This document shows positions 16,139-25,635 of a DNA stretch of 64,000 nt, in pieces. Both the position numbers and the translations under genes were made by a program. Source of the DNA: an uncultured Prevotella sp. (GTDB lineage: Bacteria; Bacteroidota; Bacteroidia; Bacteroidales; Bacteroidaceae); assembly GCA_947169685.1 (NCBI GenBank), contig CAMVQS010000003.1, positions 20,023 through 84,022 of the forward strand, read 5' to 3'. Within the stretch, counting starts at the first letter, position 1. Each line of letters starts with the position of its first letter. The notes under the pieces are model-generated. The model ran no database searches and was not told where the DNA came from. It was given only the letters and a program-made list of their open reading frames with translations.

Positions 16139-17125
16139 TTAGTTATCATTGGGGTTAGTAGGTTCCATGAGGCCCGTGTCACCATCGTAAGTGGTAGTGG
16201 TACCGCCTGATTCCCAATCGGCATAGAGCACCTGACTACTCAGTCGTAGCGACTGCTCGTCGAGCAAGAGCGACACCTCGGTACACAGTCCTGAACGTAG
16301 CTGGATATTGTCGAGGGAGTATTTCACGGGCTTACCATCGATGGTCAAGCGGATAGTGAGGGTGCCAGGCGATGCCGTAGGCAACACGAGCCACTCCGTG
16401 TATGCATAGTGGGTGCCGAAGGCCTCGGTCAGTTCCTCGTCAATAACGGAAGAGAGGCCATTGGTGCCTGTCGTGACGATTTCTCCCGTCTGAGCATTGT
16501 AATGTCCCGATGTGGCGTAGCAAGTGCCTTCGATGGCTGCTGCCGTCCACTGCGGCTTGTGTGTAACGGCCTCGTTGTAGGCTGTGGAGAACTTAACGTT
16601 TGTCTGCACACGAATCTTCGCCTTGATATGCTGCAGGATGAAACGCACATTGGGTCGTGCCTTGCTGATGTTGGTCTTCCACGAGGTATAGAGGTTGTCT
16701 ATGTCTGTACCATCGTTGGGGCAAGTCAGCGGAATATTGGTAACATCGAATGAGGGACTGCCGTCATAGGGGAAATAGGCCATGGCCTGCCACGGCTGGT
16801 CAGTCAGCACAAGTCGGCTTGGGGCTATCCATTTCTGAGCTGTCATCTCGCCAGAGGACGTATAGACCACGTTGTTCTGCTTGATGTCAGCGGTATTGCC
16901 CTGTCCGGTGACAAAGACTCCCACCTGTGTCCCACTATCAAAGTAGCCTCCTGGCAACACCTGACCAGCGCGTGTCTCGTCGTCAATGCCCACTGTTGCA
17001 CTGATGGTCATCTCTACCTGTTCGGCATCAGAGTTGCTTGTGCAGGCAGCTGTCATCGTCATCAGTGCGATGACGATTGCAATTGACAATTGACAATTGA
17101 TAATTGATAATTGATATTTTTTCAC
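16139..17125 (-). CDS. Fimbrillin family lipoprotein (GTG start as given in ORF track)
   Basis: Lipobox 'MTAAC|T', 'AMAYFPYDGSPSFDVTNIPLTC', 'LQHIKAKIRV'; start codon reads GTG. Confidence 0.7.
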   Translation of the reverse strand: MKKYQLSIINCQLSIAIVIALMTMTAACTSNSDAEQVEMTISATVGIDDETRAGQVLPGGYFDSGTQVGVFVTGQGNTADIKQNNVVYTSSGEMTAQKWIAPSRLVLTDQPWQAMAYFPYDGSPSFDVTNIPLTCPNDGTDIDNLYTSWKTNISKARPNVRFILQHIKAKIRVQTNVKFSTAYNEAVTHKPQWTAAAIEGTCYATSGHYNAQTGEIVTTGTNGLSSVIDEELTEAFGTHYAYTEWLVLPTASPGTLTIRLTIDGKPVKYSLDNIQLRSGLCTEVSLLLDEQSLRLSSQVLYADWESGGTTTTYDGDTGLMEPTNPNDN

Positions 17126-17161
17126 TTTTAACTCTTAACTCTAAATTCTAAACTATGTCCT

Positions 17162-18130
17162 CTATTCGAGGATTACCTGTTCCTTATCGTCGTCAATGAA
17201 GTCACGGATAGTAACCGACTCCACCGTCATGCGGTTCTGCGAGAGCTTCAGGTTAAAGGTGTAATACTTGTTGCTCTCGAAAGCACCGGCATAGGTGTAT
17301 TTGACAGAGAACTCTATGCCATCGACAGTAGCGTAGAACGTCAGCTGTTTGTTGGCGGCATTGCGTAGCGGGATAAATAGCATCTCGCCCAACTCGGCAC
17401 TGGTGTTCAGGCCCTGCGTCTTCTCAACATTGATAGCCTTCTGTATGAGATTACCCACGGCAACATCCGACAGCTCGTTAGTCAGGCTGTTGAGGGTAGC
17501 CGAAGTGCCGATGGCCTCACCTTTCATGGCCATGTGGGTGATGTAGATGTACTGTCCCGACTGGTGGCGGCTGTAGTCGCCCGTGTTCAGATTCAGCATG
17601 ATTTTCGAAGCGATGCGCTGCATGTAAAGATAGACGCCTGTACCTGATCCGCTGCCCATGTTACCACGACGAATGGGGTCGCCATTATATTCGGGGTTGG
17701 GGTGCATGGTGGTCTGCCAGGGCACACACTTCCAGTCAATGGCGGTAGTAACGGGGATGGCAGCAGGGTCAATGCCCTCGGTATAGGGATGATAGGCCGA
17801 CACGGCAGCATCGTAGTCGATGAGGGCAATACCTCTCGACGATGTCCAGTGATAGTAGTTGTTGGAGCTATCATAGGTATAGGGCACGTTTCGGTCCTGA
17901 TAGAAACGATGATTACCGTCGGCATCTTGCGTGCTGACACCAATGGTAGCACCATTACCGAAACCATAGTAGGCGCGTGTTATCGGCTCGGTGCTGATGG
18001 AAGCATCCATCTCCACACTGGCAATGCGCAGCATCTCCACAGCATTGCCGTCCTGTTCGTCGTTGGAGCAGGCGGTAAATGCCATGAATGCCATAAGCAC
18101 AAGTCCTATCTTTATTCTACGTTTCATCAT
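17162..18130 (-). CDS. Fimbrillin family lipoprotein
   Basis: Lipobox 'MAFTAC|S', 'VSAYHPYTEGIDPAAIPV'. Confidence 0.75.
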   Translation of the reverse strand: MMKRRIKIGLVLMAFMAFTACSNDEQDGNAVEMLRIASVEMDASISTEPITRAYYGFGNGATIGVSTQDADGNHRFYQDRNVPYTYDSSNNYYHWTSSRGIALIDYDAAVSAYHPYTEGIDPAAIPVTTAIDWKCVPWQTTMHPNPEYNGDPIRRGNMGSGSGTGVYLYMQRIASKIMLNLNTGDYSRHQSGQYIYITHMAMKGEAIGTSATLNSLTNELSDVAVGNLIQKAINVEKTQGLNTSAELGEMLFIPLRNAANKQLTFYATVDGIEFSVKYTYAGAFESNKYYTFNLKLSQNRMTVESVTIRDFIDDDKEQVILE

Positions 18131-18151
18131 TTTCTACATGTCACTAATTAG

Positions 18152-19129
18152 TTAGTTATTGATGGGTGTAGTGTCCTTACCAGTCTGGTTTGTTGTCGTC
18201 CATGGGGTGATGGTCACGTTTTGCACGACCAGCTCGGTGGTGATGTTTTCCACCTTAATGAGCACGGGGATATTCACCTTATAACCGGAGCGTACCACCA
18301 CATTGGGAACGGTGGCGGTGAGATAACTGTCGCGAATCTTGGCCGAGATGGTGATGGTGATGGGACTGGTGGTATAGGGAATCACCATCCATGTCAGCGA
18401 CTGTGGTCCATTGGTCGTCGTCGGATTATAACGTGGCGACTTCTTGCCGAAGGTCTCTGCCCTCTCCACCTCCGAGAACACTCCCGTAGTAGAGTTGAAG
18501 GTGGCATTCAGTCCCATGTCGCCATCAATGGTGACATACGAGAGATAACCATAATCATCCCTGTCACATGTCAGCTGTAGGCAGATGAGTGCATAGGCAT
18601 GTCGCATCTCCAGGTTTGCCGTGCGGTTGGCGTAGCTGACATAGGGCTTGTTGACACCATCGTAGTCGCTGAAGGGTGCATATAGCCAATCGGTCTGTGA
18701 CTGACCTGTTCCCGGGGTGTAGGATATGGGAATAGCGCGTGGGTCGAGTCCGTAACTGTAAGGATAGTAGGCCGACACCTTGGCTGGTGCATAGGTCAGG
18801 ATATCGACGTTAGGTGCATCGGTGTAGGAAGAACCCGTTTGTGGAATATAAGTTGCAGATCCCTCAGACCATTTTGAGTTGTAATAGCGATAGAAGAGTC
18901 CCCAATGATTATAGACATCGGTAGAGCCGTCTGCTCCGATGAGGCTAATGCCTATCCGATCATTGTCCTCAAAGGATGACTTTAAAGCCCGGGTAGCCTC
19001 GTCGCCGGTCATGTAGGCATTGACCTGCAAAGGTGCACGTGGCTCATCTGTCGGCTCCTGTTCGCTAGAGCAGGCAGCAAACGTCAGCATCAGAAGGCTG
19101 TATATATATATAAGGTATCGTCTCATCAT
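18152..19129 (-). CDS. Fimbrillin family lipoprotein
   Basis: Lipobox 'LTFAAC|S', 'VSAYYPYSYGLDPRAIPI', 'EMRHAYALICLQL'. Confidence 0.75.
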   Translation of the reverse strand: MMRRYLIYIYSLLMLTFAACSSEQEPTDEPRAPLQVNAYMTGDEATRALKSSFEDNDRIGISLIGADGSTDVYNHWGLFYRYYNSKWSEGSATYIPQTGSSYTDAPNVDILTYAPAKVSAYYPYSYGLDPRAIPISYTPGTGQSQTDWLYAPFSDYDGVNKPYVSYANRTANLEMRHAYALICLQLTCDRDDYGYLSYVTIDGDMGLNATFNSTTGVFSEVERAETFGKKSPRYNPTTTNGPQSLTWMVIPYTTSPITITISAKIRDSYLTATVPNVVVRSGYKVNIPVLIKVENITTELVVQNVTITPWTTTNQTGKDTTPINN

Positions 19130-20076
19130 CAGTCGTCTGTATCTGGTTCTACATCGTAATATTCGTTGTTGTTATGATCATAGTTATGCCTATACACATC
19201 CCACTCTTTCACCATGACGCTGCTAACGGTGAGTACGCGACCGTCGCCCAACTCAAGCGGAAACTCATAGATACGTCCCTGACTGAACGGACGATTACTG
19301 ACAGTGGCCGTGTAGTTCTTATCGTCAATAGTCAGCGTGATGATGAGATAGCTATTGTCTGTTCCTGTAGGCAAGACGTAGAAGTCGAGTGTCGTGGGAT
19401 TGTTGACATCCTGCGACACACTGACGCTCAGTCCCTCGGCTCGCAGAATATCTGTAGCCGTTGTCGAGAAGGTATATTTACCTGTGAGGGTGTTCAGCGT
19501 ACCTGCCTTGCGGATTGCCTCGCCTGAAAGTTCCACAGCACTGATAGTGGCAGCTCCTATGCTACTGAAAATGGAGAGCCTAAAGATGCTCATGGCATGC
19601 TTCAGGGCTATGGTAGCCTTCGGCCGGTAGTTGTTGACGGTATTATCCTCATCGTAGGCTACATAGAGTAAATCGAAGTTTTCCGTACAATCCATGGAAA
19701 TGGCTGTGGGGTCGGTCGTGGAGTTGTAGGGATAGTAGGCTGACACCATAGCTGGGGTATCGTTGAGCCAGATGTCGGTACCCTGCCAAACGGTACCGTT
19801 AAGCGTATAAGGGGTATTCACCGTTGTATAGACAGTGCCGACAGCATCGCTGACACTGAGTCCCACAGCGTCACCTTCAGCAAAGGCCGTAGGATTATTA
19901 ATCACCGCCTGTGTCATCTGGTAAGTAGCACGTGTGGCGGATGTACCGATGTTGACCTCCAGACCGAGACGTGCCCTACCCTCGTCTGTCACTCCATTGT
20001 CGGAGGCACAGGCGACAAGCCCCAAAAGTGCTGAGATTCCAAGATATATCTGTACGTAATACTTCATAACCTTCAA
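19129..20076 (-). CDS. Fimbrillin family lipoprotein
   Basis: 'LGLVAC|A', 'VSAYYPYNSTTDPTAISMDC', 'ALKHAMSIFRLSI'. Confidence 0.75.
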   Translation of the reverse strand: MKVMKYYVQIYLGISALLGLVACASDNGVTDEGRARLGLEVNIGTSATRATYQMTQAVINNPTAFAEGDAVGLSVSDAVGTVYTTVNTPYTLNGTVWQGTDIWLNDTPAMVSAYYPYNSTTDPTAISMDCTENFDLLYVAYDEDNTVNNYRPKATIALKHAMSIFRLSIFSSIGAATISAVELSGEAIRKAGTLNTLTGKYTFSTTATDILRAEGLSVSVSQDVNNPTTLDFYVLPTGTDNSYLIITLTIDDKNYTATVSNRPFSQGRIYEFPLELGDGRVLTVSSVMVKEWDVYRHNYDHNNNEYYDVEPDTDD

Positions 20077-20077
20077 C

Positions 20078-21694
20078 TTATTCTACTGTCCTTACTGCTC
20101 TGACAGGCAGCGGCACATGACAACCCATGGTGTTACCTCCAGCATCCTTAACGACATAAGCCTTCCCGTTTTCACCATAGAGATACCAGCAGTAGGCAAA
20201 TCCTGCAACTTCATCACTCGTGGGGGTGCTCGTCCATAGCACGGAAATATCCCTATCATCATACATGGGGATGAACAGCCGTTTCGAAGTGTCAGCCTTT
20301 CTGATGATGAGAATACCCTTAGCCGTCCCATACTCAGGATAACTGGTATTTAGGGTGCCGTTAAATAGCACATAACTATATTTGGTGGTGTTGGCCAACT
20401 GCTTATATTCATCATAGGTCGGCAGTCGCCAGCCCATCCAGTCCTCGTTGTCTTCCGTTAGTCCGACCACAGGGTCGTACTGTGGATTGCCACTAATGTC
20501 TATCTTGAGACTATTGAGCGCTGTCGCAGCGTAGGCATCGCGGTAGGTCTCACTCTGAGATAAGGCTTCGGAGGCTGTCACACCTGTGACTGGTGTCTGA
20601 CTGGCCCACTGGTAGAGGTTGCCTATTTCTGTAGCGTCAGTGGTTCCGATGTTATACGGTGCAAAGAGCACCTTTCTACCGTTGGAATCTGTCACATTCA
20701 TGTCAATACCCGGTATGCTGGAAGTGAAACCTGTCTCCTCGAGCGAAAGTTGCGACACCTCACTGATGGTGACAGGACTACCCCACGGGGTAATGGTGAT
20801 ACTCTGCATAATGAGCAACTGGTCAGTGAGCACGAAATGGAAATGATAGACATGTCCCATCTGCAGCGTTAAGGCAGAAGTACTGATAGCATACTCTGCA
20901 CCATCAATGGTCATGCGAATGCCGATGGCACTACTGGTGCCGGTAGTCAACACATAATAATACAGGTCGGTGGCACTGCCTGCTGCAGCTATCTGCGGCT
21001 CATTGCCTGCGTTATAGTTTACCGTGAAGGTGTTGGCATCGGTATTGTCGAAGGTAAAGGCAGCTGGCGTGACCAGCGTGTTCATAGTACCCGAGGTACG
21101 GAAACCATCACTGGTAAGTGTGGTGGAATTGATCTTTCCTGTTCCACTGTAGGCGGGTTTTCCGCTTGCTGCCTCTCGTGAGAGGGAGATGCGAATGCCC
21201 GTCTGGGCATGATACATGGCAATGGGAGTGAACGGCTTGGTGGTATTCACCACATTGGCTCCTTGACCGTACATCCAGTCGGTGGTGGCCGTGAAATCGG
21301 CATTATTGGTACAGGTAACAGGGATGGCCGCAGGGTCAACCCCTTCGGTATAGGGATAATAAGCCATAGCCGTCAAAGAGTTTTCAGACAAAGGGATGCC
21401 CTGATTATCGGGTACTCGCCACTTCTGGGTATTGCCTGTACCGTAACTGGTAAACGGACGGTTAGAGGCATTGACAGACTGGTCACCGTTGAGTGCCGTG
21501 ACACCGATGGTCTCACCGTTGCCAAAGGCTGTCGCCATGCTTGGCTCGTTGCTACGTGTCTGCTGGGGCGAGATGTCGGCTGTAATACCCAGTATGACGG
21601 GGCCGTCGGGTGTCAGTGACTGTTCACTGGCACAGGCGGCAAGCAGCAATAGCATAGCGGCTGTCAGCAGGGGATATGTAATGTTTCGTCTCAT
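20078..21694 (-). CDS. Fimbrillin family lipoprotein with C-terminal FISUMP-like domain
   Basis: 'LLAAC|A', 'AMAYYPYTEGVDPAAIPVTC'; C-term 'VLFAPYNIGTTDATEIGNLYQWAS...WMGWRLPTYDEYKQL'. Confidence 0.75.
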   Translation of the reverse strand: MRRNITYPLLTAAMLLLLAACASEQSLTPDGPVILGITADISPQQTRSNEPSMATAFGNGETIGVTALNGDQSVNASNRPFTSYGTGNTQKWRVPDNQGIPLSENSLTAMAYYPYTEGVDPAAIPVTCTNNADFTATTDWMYGQGANVVNTTKPFTPIAMYHAQTGIRISLSREAASGKPAYSGTGKINSTTLTSDGFRTSGTMNTLVTPAAFTFDNTDANTFTVNYNAGNEPQIAAAGSATDLYYYVLTTGTSSAIGIRMTIDGAEYAISTSALTLQMGHVYHFHFVLTDQLLIMQSITITPWGSPVTISEVSQLSLEETGFTSSIPGIDMNVTDSNGRKVLFAPYNIGTTDATEIGNLYQWASQTPVTGVTASEALSQSETYRDAYAATALNSLKIDISGNPQYDPVVGLTEDNEDWMGWRLPTYDEYKQLANTTKYSYVLFNGTLNTSYPEYGTAKGILIIRKADTSKRLFIPMYDDRDISVLWTSTPTSDEVAGFAYCWYLYGENGKAYVVKDAGGNTMGCHVPLPVRAVRTVE

Positions 21695-21697
21695 CGG

Positions 21698-22582
21698 CTA
21701 TGTAGGGTCTTGAATGATGAATTCCTGTTTGTCAGAGTCGTGGGTGACATCCCAGGGTACGATGGTGACACGGCGAATGGCCAGCCAGCCATTGTTGACC
21801 ACCACCTCGAAGGTATAACGCTTACCCTGTTCGAACTGAATGGCAGGGGCTGTACCCATGATGGTTCTGCCATCGAGACTGAGTGTCACCGTCAGTGAGG
21901 CTTCTTCGCCTGTGGTCAGCACATAGAACTGGTCACTAAAGGACGTTGTTCGGACATTGGCATCGGTATAGGCCTGCGTGATATTTGCTGTATTGACGGA
22001 GCTAAGCACGCCATTGATGGCATTGAGCGTTCCGCCAAGACCGAAAGCATCACTCTCGACAGTAAGCTCTGTCAGATCACCGATATCCGTATAAGCAGAA
22101 GAGTTAATTTCTATTGCAATGACGGTCTGGGCATGATGCATCTCGAAAGAAGCAGTATGACTTTTGCGGTGGACGGTGTTCGACCAGGTGGAATACATCC
22201 AGTCGGTCTCTGTATCGCAGGTAATGGCAATGGCAGCTGGATTGGTGTTTGCCCGATAGGGATAGTAGGCCACACCTCGCGTATTGGTGTCACCCACACG
22301 GAGCTGGATGGCTCCAGTGGCTGGGCTCCAACTTGTTCCGTCGGTGGTATAGGCCACATTCTGGAAGGGCGCATAGTTAGAGGCTGTCTGTTCCAATGAG
22401 ATGCCAATGGTCTTGCCAGCATCGAAGGAAGTTGCGTCATAGGTTGCTGCAGCACGGGTGTTGATGCCCACGCTGACCTGTAGTTCTTCGTCGGAAGACG
22501 TGGCTGTCAGCGACTCGCTGTTGCAAGCCGTCAACAGCAGGACTGCTGCTGTCAGGACCCCTATGTAATACTTACTCTTCAT
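21698..22582 (-). CDS. Fimbrillin family lipoprotein
   Basis: 'LLLTAC|N', 'GVAYYPYRANTNPAAIAITC', 'EMHHAQTVIAIEI', 'FEQGKRYTFEVVV'. Confidence 0.75.
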   Translation of the reverse strand: MKSKYYIGVLTAAVLLLTACNSESLTATSSDEELQVSVGINTRAAATYDATSFDAGKTIGISLEQTASNYAPFQNVAYTTDGTSWSPATGAIQLRVGDTNTRGVAYYPYRANTNPAAIAITCDTETDWMYSTWSNTVHRKSHTASFEMHHAQTVIAIEINSSAYTDIGDLTELTVESDAFGLGGTLNAINGVLSSVNTANITQAYTDANVRTTSFSDQFYVLTTGEEASLTVTLSLDGRTIMGTAPAIQFEQGKRYTFEVVVNNGWLAIRRVTIVPWDVTHDSDKQEFIIQDPT

Positions 22583-24095
22583 ATCTTATTGGGCGGATGG
22601 GCATAGCATAATACTGTTTAGCAGTGGTTACCAAATGATTTGTACCTGAAAGCAGGGCGTACCAAGCGTTGTTACTGTTGCCGATGGTATAGGGCGAGCA
22701 TGTCCAAAAACAGGCATAGTAGTTTGCAAAATACATGCCGTTCTCCGTCAAATAACCCGAAAAGCCGAAGAAGACGCTTTGTTGGGTCGGCGTATAAGTG
22801 GCACGGATGCCTGTTGCCTCGGTTGTCCAGACAATATTTGTATTGTCGAGCAATGCTGATAACTCTTCGTAAGTGGGGATACGCCACTCTGAGTATTGCA
22901 TATTGGTATATCCGCTACCCGAAAGGAAAGCATAGCGGGTATGGTCAGAAGCAATTTCTTCAGAAATAAGAGGACCATTGTCATTAGGCGTGTAGTTCGT
23001 GGTGTTCTCAAGAGTCGTAAATTGTGGATAGCGCGGAAAGAGTTGTCCCCATTGGTAATAGTCGCCTTGAGCGCTATAGGTAGTACCCTTGGTCACACCG
23101 GCATTCAAGTTATGAGTGGCCCAATAAATCTTCTTCCCCTCACTGTTGAAGGTGCCAAGCCATATACCGACCTCGTCAGGATGCTGACGATGGATATCGG
23201 TAGAGGGGTCATTTACTGTACCCGCAGTCCAAGGCTCGATGGTAACCGGTGACGGCTTCAGCAGGGCAGTGCCAAAGGTCAGCGGGAAGTTGTATATCTT
23301 GCCCTGTTCGAAGGTGATGTTGCTCCATGTGGCCGTATATTCCTCACTGTCAATAGTAAGGGTGATGGTAATATCAGCCGTGGTGCCATTGGTAACGACG
23401 AACCACTGGTCAGTAATGGCAGTTGTGGAAAGGGGTCTGTTTGGAGTATAGTTCTCAATGATATTCTCACTACCGATATTCGAGAACTCACCAGTAAAGG
23501 AATTGAGCTTACCCGTACGTCCATAATTGGTTCCTTCGATATGTACTTTACTGAGATTTGGCTGCGGTGACTCGTTGGTCTTACTTTGGAGGGTAACCCG
23601 AATGATGCTCTGGGCATGCTTCATGGTAAGTGAAACCTTTGGACTGGTATAAAGGATATTAACATCAGTACTAGTCCACGGGGCGTACATATAGTCAACG
23701 TTATCTGCACCATTGACGTTGATGGCAGCAGGATTGATGGTAGAAGCATATGGATAATAGGCAGACACCTGAGCCTTGTCAATAGTCAGCAGGATGGGAG
23801 ACTCGGAACTCCATGACGTCCCGTTGGTGGAATAAGGCACATTGACAGCCCCAACGCTATAAACCGTATTCTCTGTGTCATATTTCTTGGCAGTGACACC
23901 AATGGTGGCACCATTGCTGAAAGCAGTAGTGTTCTCCGTATTATAGACAGTGGCGGCGCGACTCACCTGATCAATGCTGACATCAAGTGACAATGGCTCC
24001 TGACCGGCAGTTGCCGCATCATCCTTTGTACAGGATACGGATAGTACTGTGGTTAGCAGTGTCAAGACGATGTATGTATAGGTTTTCTTCTTCAT
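22572..24095 (-). CDS. Fimbrillin family lipoprotein with FISUMP-like domain
   Basis: 'LSVSC|T', 'VSAYYPYASTINPAAINV', 'TMKHAQSIIRVTL'; 'IYWATHNLNAG...YYQWGQ...YSEWRIPTYEELSALL'; start at internal MKKKTYTY. Confidence 0.75.
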   Translation of the reverse strand: MKKKTYTYIVLTLLTTVLSVSCTKDDAATAGQEPLSLDVSIDQVSRAATVYNTENTTAFSNGATIGVTAKKYDTENTVYSVGAVNVPYSTNGTSWSSESPILLTIDKAQVSAYYPYASTINPAAINVNGADNVDYMYAPWTSTDVNILYTSPKVSLTMKHAQSIIRVTLQSKTNESPQPNLSKVHIEGTNYGRTGKLNSFTGEFSNIGSENIIENYTPNRPLSTTAITDQWFVVTNGTTADITITLTIDSEEYTATWSNITFEQGKIYNFPLTFGTALLKPSPVTIEPWTAGTVNDPSTDIHRQHPDEVGIWLGTFNSEGKKIYWATHNLNAGVTKGTTYSAQGDYYQWGQLFPRYPQFTTLENTTNYTPNDNGPLISEEIASDHTRYAFLSGSGYTNMQYSEWRIPTYEELSALLDNTNIVWTTEATGIRATYTPTQQSVFFGFSGYLTENGMYFANYYACFWTCSPYTIGNSNNAWYALLSGTNHLVTTAKQYYAMPIRPIRYEE

Positions 24096-24108
24096 ATCTG
24101 TTTCATTT

Positions 24109-25632
24109 TTAATTCTTTGCGACTTTACGGATAGCACGGATGGAATAAGCATTCATATTACTAGGAGTGCTTACTATGGCATAATAACCAACGGACTCAG
24201 CAAAAGTTTCAGAATAATACCGATTAAACTCTATACTTGTCCAACCGTCACCCAAAGATAAACCTTCGACATAATCTGCCCAATAGCAGCCCATGATACC
24301 ATCGCTTAGACGTACGCCATCATGTGCGTTGGCAAATCCAGCAAAAGGAATTGTAATCTGATGGGTGGGATATTCTTTACTAACGAGAACGTATCCGTTC
24401 GCCGTTTCATCATAATTACTCTCTTCACAGTTTTGGGCAAGAGCTAACCAGTCATCAATCGTTGGCAGTTGCCAACCGACGCCCATCAGAAGGGTGGCAG
24501 CATCGTATTCAGTTCCACTGATATAAGTCTGACCACTGGTAGCGAAGGGATAAGGAACAGTGGATGACGTGAACGGCTCGGTCTCTCCCAAACGGAAGAA
24601 AGCACCATAAGGCTCTGTGAGGCTGCCTCCCACGTTGTATTCCGCCCAATAATAGTCGTAACTGTCATCACTGTACATCAGAACGCCATCGTAAGGTGTC
24701 GGTGGGTTGTAAGGCGTAATGACAACAGTCTTGGATGCAGCATCTACCCAACCTTCACACTCGACAGAGGCCACGGAGAGGAAGGTGCCGTTCATCCTGA
24801 GGTTAAAGGTATAGACCTTGCCCTGCTCGAGATTGGCACTGACTGTCGTGCGGTATTCTATGCCGTCAATATAGAAAATCAGGATGACATCCTGCTCGCC
24901 AGCTCCAGGAGTAGGTAAGACATACCACTGATTGGTAGCCCCATTGGTTTTGAAGTCAAGAGGCGTACTATAAGGCTCACTGATAAAAGCTGTCTCATCG
25001 ACATCCGACAGTGCGCCAGTATAGCTGTTCAGCGTTCCTGCGCGTCCGAACTTGCCTTTGATATCGAGCCGGTAGATATTGCCCTCGTTGGTGTAGCTGA
25101 CGTTAGTTAACTGATACTTGATAATGGCCTGGGCATGCTTCATGGTAAGACGAACCGTACGATTGTCTTCATTGATGATACCATTGTTGGACGCTGTAGT
25201 TTTCCAAGGACAGTACATCCAGTCTGTATGATCATCGCAGGTGATGGCAATAGCAGAAGGATCGAAAGAAGAATCATAAGGATAATAGGCTGATACTCGT
25301 GCAGCCTCGCTGGTCAGATCGATACCCGTACTTCCCCATGCCTGAGAACTACCAGTACTCTTGGCACTGAACAGCACATTGGTGTGTTCATGAGAAGGAT
25401 AGGTGGTGCCGTTCGTCTTCTGCACGGTAATGCCCAACTGGGTACCTGTCGGGAAATATGTGGATGTAACCTGTGTCGCAGCACGAGTTAGGTCGGCAGG
25501 CTGATCAATGCCGACAGACAGCTCCAGTCGTCTATTGTCAGAGGCCATAGTCGCCTGTTCCTGTGAACATGCTGTTAACAGGAGCAACCCGATGACGGGT
25601 AATATCGTGGATATGGCAGGTTTTATCTTCAT
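24109..25632 (-). CDS. Fimbrillin family lipoprotein with FISUMP-like domain
   Basis: 'LLLTAC|S', 'VSAYYPYDSSFDPSAIAITC', 'TMKHAQAIIKYQL'; 'DYYWAEYNVGG...FFRLGE...GWQLPTIDDWLALA'. Confidence 0.75.
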   Translation of the reverse strand: MKIKPAISTILPVIGLLLLTACSQEQATMASDNRRLELSVGIDQPADLTRAATQVTSTYFPTGTQLGITVQKTNGTTYPSHEHTNVLFSAKSTGSSQAWGSTGIDLTSEAARVSAYYPYDSSFDPSAIAITCDDHTDWMYCPWKTTASNNGIINEDNRTVRLTMKHAQAIIKYQLTNVSYTNEGNIYRLDIKGKFGRAGTLNSYTGALSDVDETAFISEPYSTPLDFKTNGATNQWYVLPTPGAGEQDVILIFYIDGIEYRTTVSANLEQGKVYTFNLRMNGTFLSVASVECEGWVDAASKTVVITPYNPPTPYDGVLMYSDDSYDYYWAEYNVGGSLTEPYGAFFRLGETEPFTSSTVPYPFATSGQTYISGTEYDAATLLMGVGWQLPTIDDWLALAQNCEESNYDETANGYVLVSKEYPTHQITIPFAGFANAHDGVRLSDGIMGCYWADYVEGLSLGDGWTSIEFNRYYSETFAESVGYYAIVSTPSNMNAYSIRAIRKVAKN

Positions 25633-25635
25633 ACG

